The notes under the pieces: generated by a model
Database searches by the model: none
What the model saw: the letters and a program-made list of their open reading frames with translations, nothing else
Told to the model about the DNA's origin: nothing
Position numbers and translations under genes: made by a program
Shown here: piece after piece, positions 62,569-64,000 of the stretch
How the letters are laid out: every line of letters starts with the position of its first letter
Numbering within the stretch: position 1 is the stretch's first letter
DNA from: Shimia sp039969785
GTDB lineage: Bacteria > Pseudomonadota > Alphaproteobacteria > Rhodobacterales > Rhodobacteraceae
Direction: 5' to 3'
Length of the DNA: 64,000 bases
Assembly (NCBI RefSeq): GCF_039969785.1
Contig: NZ_JBDVNC010000034.1
Coordinates: 90,312 to 154,311 of the forward strand

Positions 62569-63627
62569 TTGATCGACGCGACTAACCAAAACCAAGATCC
62601 AGTATTTCTGCGCTCGGTCTACTCGAGCCCAGATGCCTATGCGAGCGCACGGCTGGCTACATTGGGTGACGGTGCGGAGCGTGGCGTGCGTGTTGTTGAG
62701 TTTCGAACGGCTCTAGGACTTGAAGCGGAAATCACAATTGATCGTGGGGGCGACGTTGGCCGCCTCGCACTGAACGGAAAAACATTGTCATGGCATGCGC
62801 CACATGGCTTGCGTGCACCGTGGTTGCTTAACCTTGAGAACGATAATGGTCAGGGCTTTTTGCGTGGGATTGGTGGGTTCTTAAAAACATGTGGGCTTGC
62901 GCATATCCGTCAGCCGGAAACTGATCATCCGGACAATGCCAGTGTGCCCTTGCCTCATGACACATATTACCCTTTGCATGGAAACAGCACTTTTGATCCT
63001 GCCTGGCTGGTTGGCTATGGTTTGAATGACGACGCTGACGAACCATATCTATGGTGTGAAATCGAACGCATAGAATCTGTGGCCACACGCAATGCATTGC
63101 GACTTCGCCGAAAATTCAGTGCCCCGATTTGGGGGCGTACGATCTCGATCCAAGATGACGTGGTCAACATTGGACACCGCTCAGTGAGCCAAATGACATT
63201 GTATCATTTTCATGTTGGATACCCATTGGTGGCCCCCGGAACAACCATTGATGTCACGGGCGGCAGCAAGGTCTGGACCTCTCGTCCGCATGATCCGCTT
63301 GCACCGTATTCTGAACCTCACGAAACATCCTTTAACGATATCTCGACCTACAAATTGAGCGGTAATCGCGCGACTGTAACAATTTCCGAACAAGAGAAAA
63401 ACCACGGTTTGGCTCTGAGTTTTGACACAGTTAACTTGCCATATGTGCAGCTTCTACGGATGACCAGTCCTGGGCTTTATGGGATCGCAATCGAGCCGTG
63501 TACAACACGTGCGCGCACGCGAAAATCTGCCCGCGAGATCGGCGAGATGAGCATCCTCGAACCGGGCGAAAGCCGCCATTACGACCTCGGGATTACTGTT
63601 TTCAATAATAATTCGAGCGAGAGGTAG
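62569..63627 (+). CDS. DUF4432 aldose-1-epimerase-like protein
   Basis: A 352-residue protein. I place the start at TTG 62569 with GGGGAAG 8 nt before it; a longer reading from TTG 62470 has no ribosome site and unlikely composition. ITIDRGGDVGRLALNGKTLSWHAPHG is the recognisable galactose-mutarotase-like strand set in two blocks, with HGNSTFDP and LYHFHVGYPL later carrying probable active-site histidines. Members of this family act on sugars, sometimes in sulfosugar or uronate pathways. It is followed by a sulfatase start 7 bp on. Confidence 0.72.
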   Translation: MIDATNQNQDPVFLRSVYSSPDAYASARLATLGDGAERGVRVVEFRTALGLEAEITIDRGGDVGRLALNGKTLSWHAPHGLRAPWLLNLENDNGQGFLRGIGGFLKTCGLAHIRQPETDHPDNASVPLPHDTYYPLHGNSTFDPAWLVGYGLNDDADEPYLWCEIERIESVATRNALRLRRKFSAPIWGRTISIQDDVVNIGHRSVSQMTLYHFHVGYPLVAPGTTIDVTGGSKVWTSRPHDPLAPYSEPHETSFNDISTYKLSGNRATVTISEQEKNHGLALSFDTVNLPYVQLLRMTSPGLYGIAIEPCTTRARTRKSAREIGEMSILEPGESRHYDLGITVFNNNSSER

Positions 63628-63634
63628 CCCTACG

Positions 63635-63768
63635 ATGCGCGCTATTTTCGTCGTCTTTGACTCTCTGAACAGTCAGTTCTTGCAACTCTACGGCGGAAAT
63701 GGCGTGGAAACACCCAATTTTCGGCGGCTTGTCGAACGGTCCGTTACATTTGACAACCATTATGCCCC
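63635..63768 (+). pseudogene. Sulfatase gene fragment, cut by IS insertion
   Basis: The frame begins MRAIFVVFDSLNSQFLQLYG and continues PNFRRLVERSVTFDNHYAP, the N-terminus of alkaline-phosphatase-fold sulfatases with the metal-binding aspartate of FDSLN. After about 44 codons it enters IS sequence and meets a stop at 63805. The catalytic cysteine/serine (CxPxR) and the rest are absent unless they continue beyond the element past the window. The intact gene probably followed DUF4432 in one operon. Confidence 0.8.
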
Positions 63769-64000
63769 TGACCTGCCCCCCGAAACTTCCCTCAGTTTAA
63801 TGTAGAGTTTGCTCAACGTTTGAAGGAGCCAACAAATGCGACAGAGCCGTTTTACCGAGGCCCAAATAATCGGGATGATCAAAGAACAGGAAGCTGGGAT
63901 GCCGACGTCGGAGGTGTGTCGTAGACATGGCCTGAGCCCTGCGTCGTTCTATAAGTTCAAAGCAAAATATGGTGGCATGAACGTTTCTGACACCCATCGC
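63769..64000 (+). mobile_element. IS3-family element, left end (IS407/IS51-like), truncated by window
   Basis: The left end is placed at TGACCTGCCCCCCGAAAC, a form I associate with IS407/IS51-group ends. It lies 67 bp before the orfA start and continues beyond the window. It interrupts the sulfatase gene. Confidence 0.75.
63836..64000 (+). CDS. IS3-family orfA (partial, runs off window)
   Basis: At least 55 codons. MRQSRFTEAQIIGMIKEQEA and VCRRHGLSPASFYKFKAKYG are the HTH_Tnp_1 domain of IS407-group OrfA. It starts behind GAAGGAG and continues past the end of the window. Its sequence is unlike the two IS3 copies at 24.8-27.2 kb, and no hairpin insert is present in the visible part. Confidence 0.9.
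   Translation, partial: MRQSRFTEAQIIGMIKEQEAGMPTSEVCRRHGLSPASFYKFKAKYGGMNVSDTHR

Noticed and set aside
1..64000. tRNA, rRNA, riboswitch or prophage genes
   Set aside because: No cloverleaf, rRNA block, known riboswitch core or phage structural gene was recognised by reading; a covariance-model scan would be decisive.

Overview
The window looks like chromosomal DNA of a marine Rhodobacterales (Roseobacter-type) alphaproteobacterium. The basis is family recognition by eye, with no database search: moderately high GC, tightly overlapping ATGA-type operons, several TRAP transporters, fused family-5 peptide importers, alphaproteobacterial-type SerA/SerC, and the GC-rich intergenic repeats I associate with this group. 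No rRNA, tRNA or CRISPR array was seen.

Region 1 (1-16,927) is a lipid and glycan surface island. It holds a membrane-anchored glycosyltransferase-like protein, a SyrD/PvdE-type exporter, a Stealth-family phosphotransferase and a GT4 glycosyltransferase. It also holds an FGGY kinase in operon with a CDP-alcohol phosphatidyltransferase, and a LicC-like cytidylyltransferase divergent from a second CDP-alcohol phosphatidyltransferase. The core is a seven-gene minus-strand operon (16,258 to 9,330): serine palmitoyltransferase-like enzyme, exported DUF4833-like protein, myo-inositol-phosphate synthase, KDSR-like 3-ketosphinganine reductase, divergent CdsA paralogue, and an LptF/LptG-like pair. My reading is a sphingolipid/inositol-lipid synthesis unit with its own transport permeases. 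This is the most interesting system in the window. No ceramide synthase or dedicated acyl carrier protein is visible here.

Region 2 (17,166-23,015) is a complete family-5 peptide ABC importer. Region 3 (23,016-27,311) is a transposon scar: an IS6 remnant, a cyclase-family hydrolase gene, a degenerate IS3 element and a second truncated IS3 element. Four related 41-46 bp hairpin elements lie inside or at the edge of the transposase genes; their stems vary in sequence but remain largely self-complementary. I do not recognise this family.

Region 4 (27,312-37,683) has an MscS-type channel and, divergently, an eight-gene glycan operon: nucleotide-sugar dehydrogenase, four glycosyltransferases, histidine phosphatase, NodB-like deacetylase and a small methyltransferase. 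The last is a paralogue of the methyltransferase next to the serine palmitoyltransferase gene, which links regions 1 and 4. Region 5 (37,684-41,513) has a U32 peptidase-like protein, a parvulin-type PPIase and a HupE/UreJ-like membrane protein.

Region 6 (41,534-54,454) is catabolic. It has a lactate/2-oxoacid TRAP system with fused DctQM, D-lactate dehydrogenase and a FadR-type regulator, then a TetR/CPBP pair with a perfect palindromic operator, then a hexuronate module (mannonate dehydratase, TRAP DctPQM, GntR regulator). Region 7 (54,538-61,356) carries a PPP-family phosphatase, a VTT-like membrane protein, serA-serC with divergent serB, and an ArsR-SRPBCC-YciI trio. Region 8 (61,496-64,000) has a LysR regulator, a DUF4432 protein and a sulfatase gene cut after about 44 codons by an IS3-family element that runs off the window.
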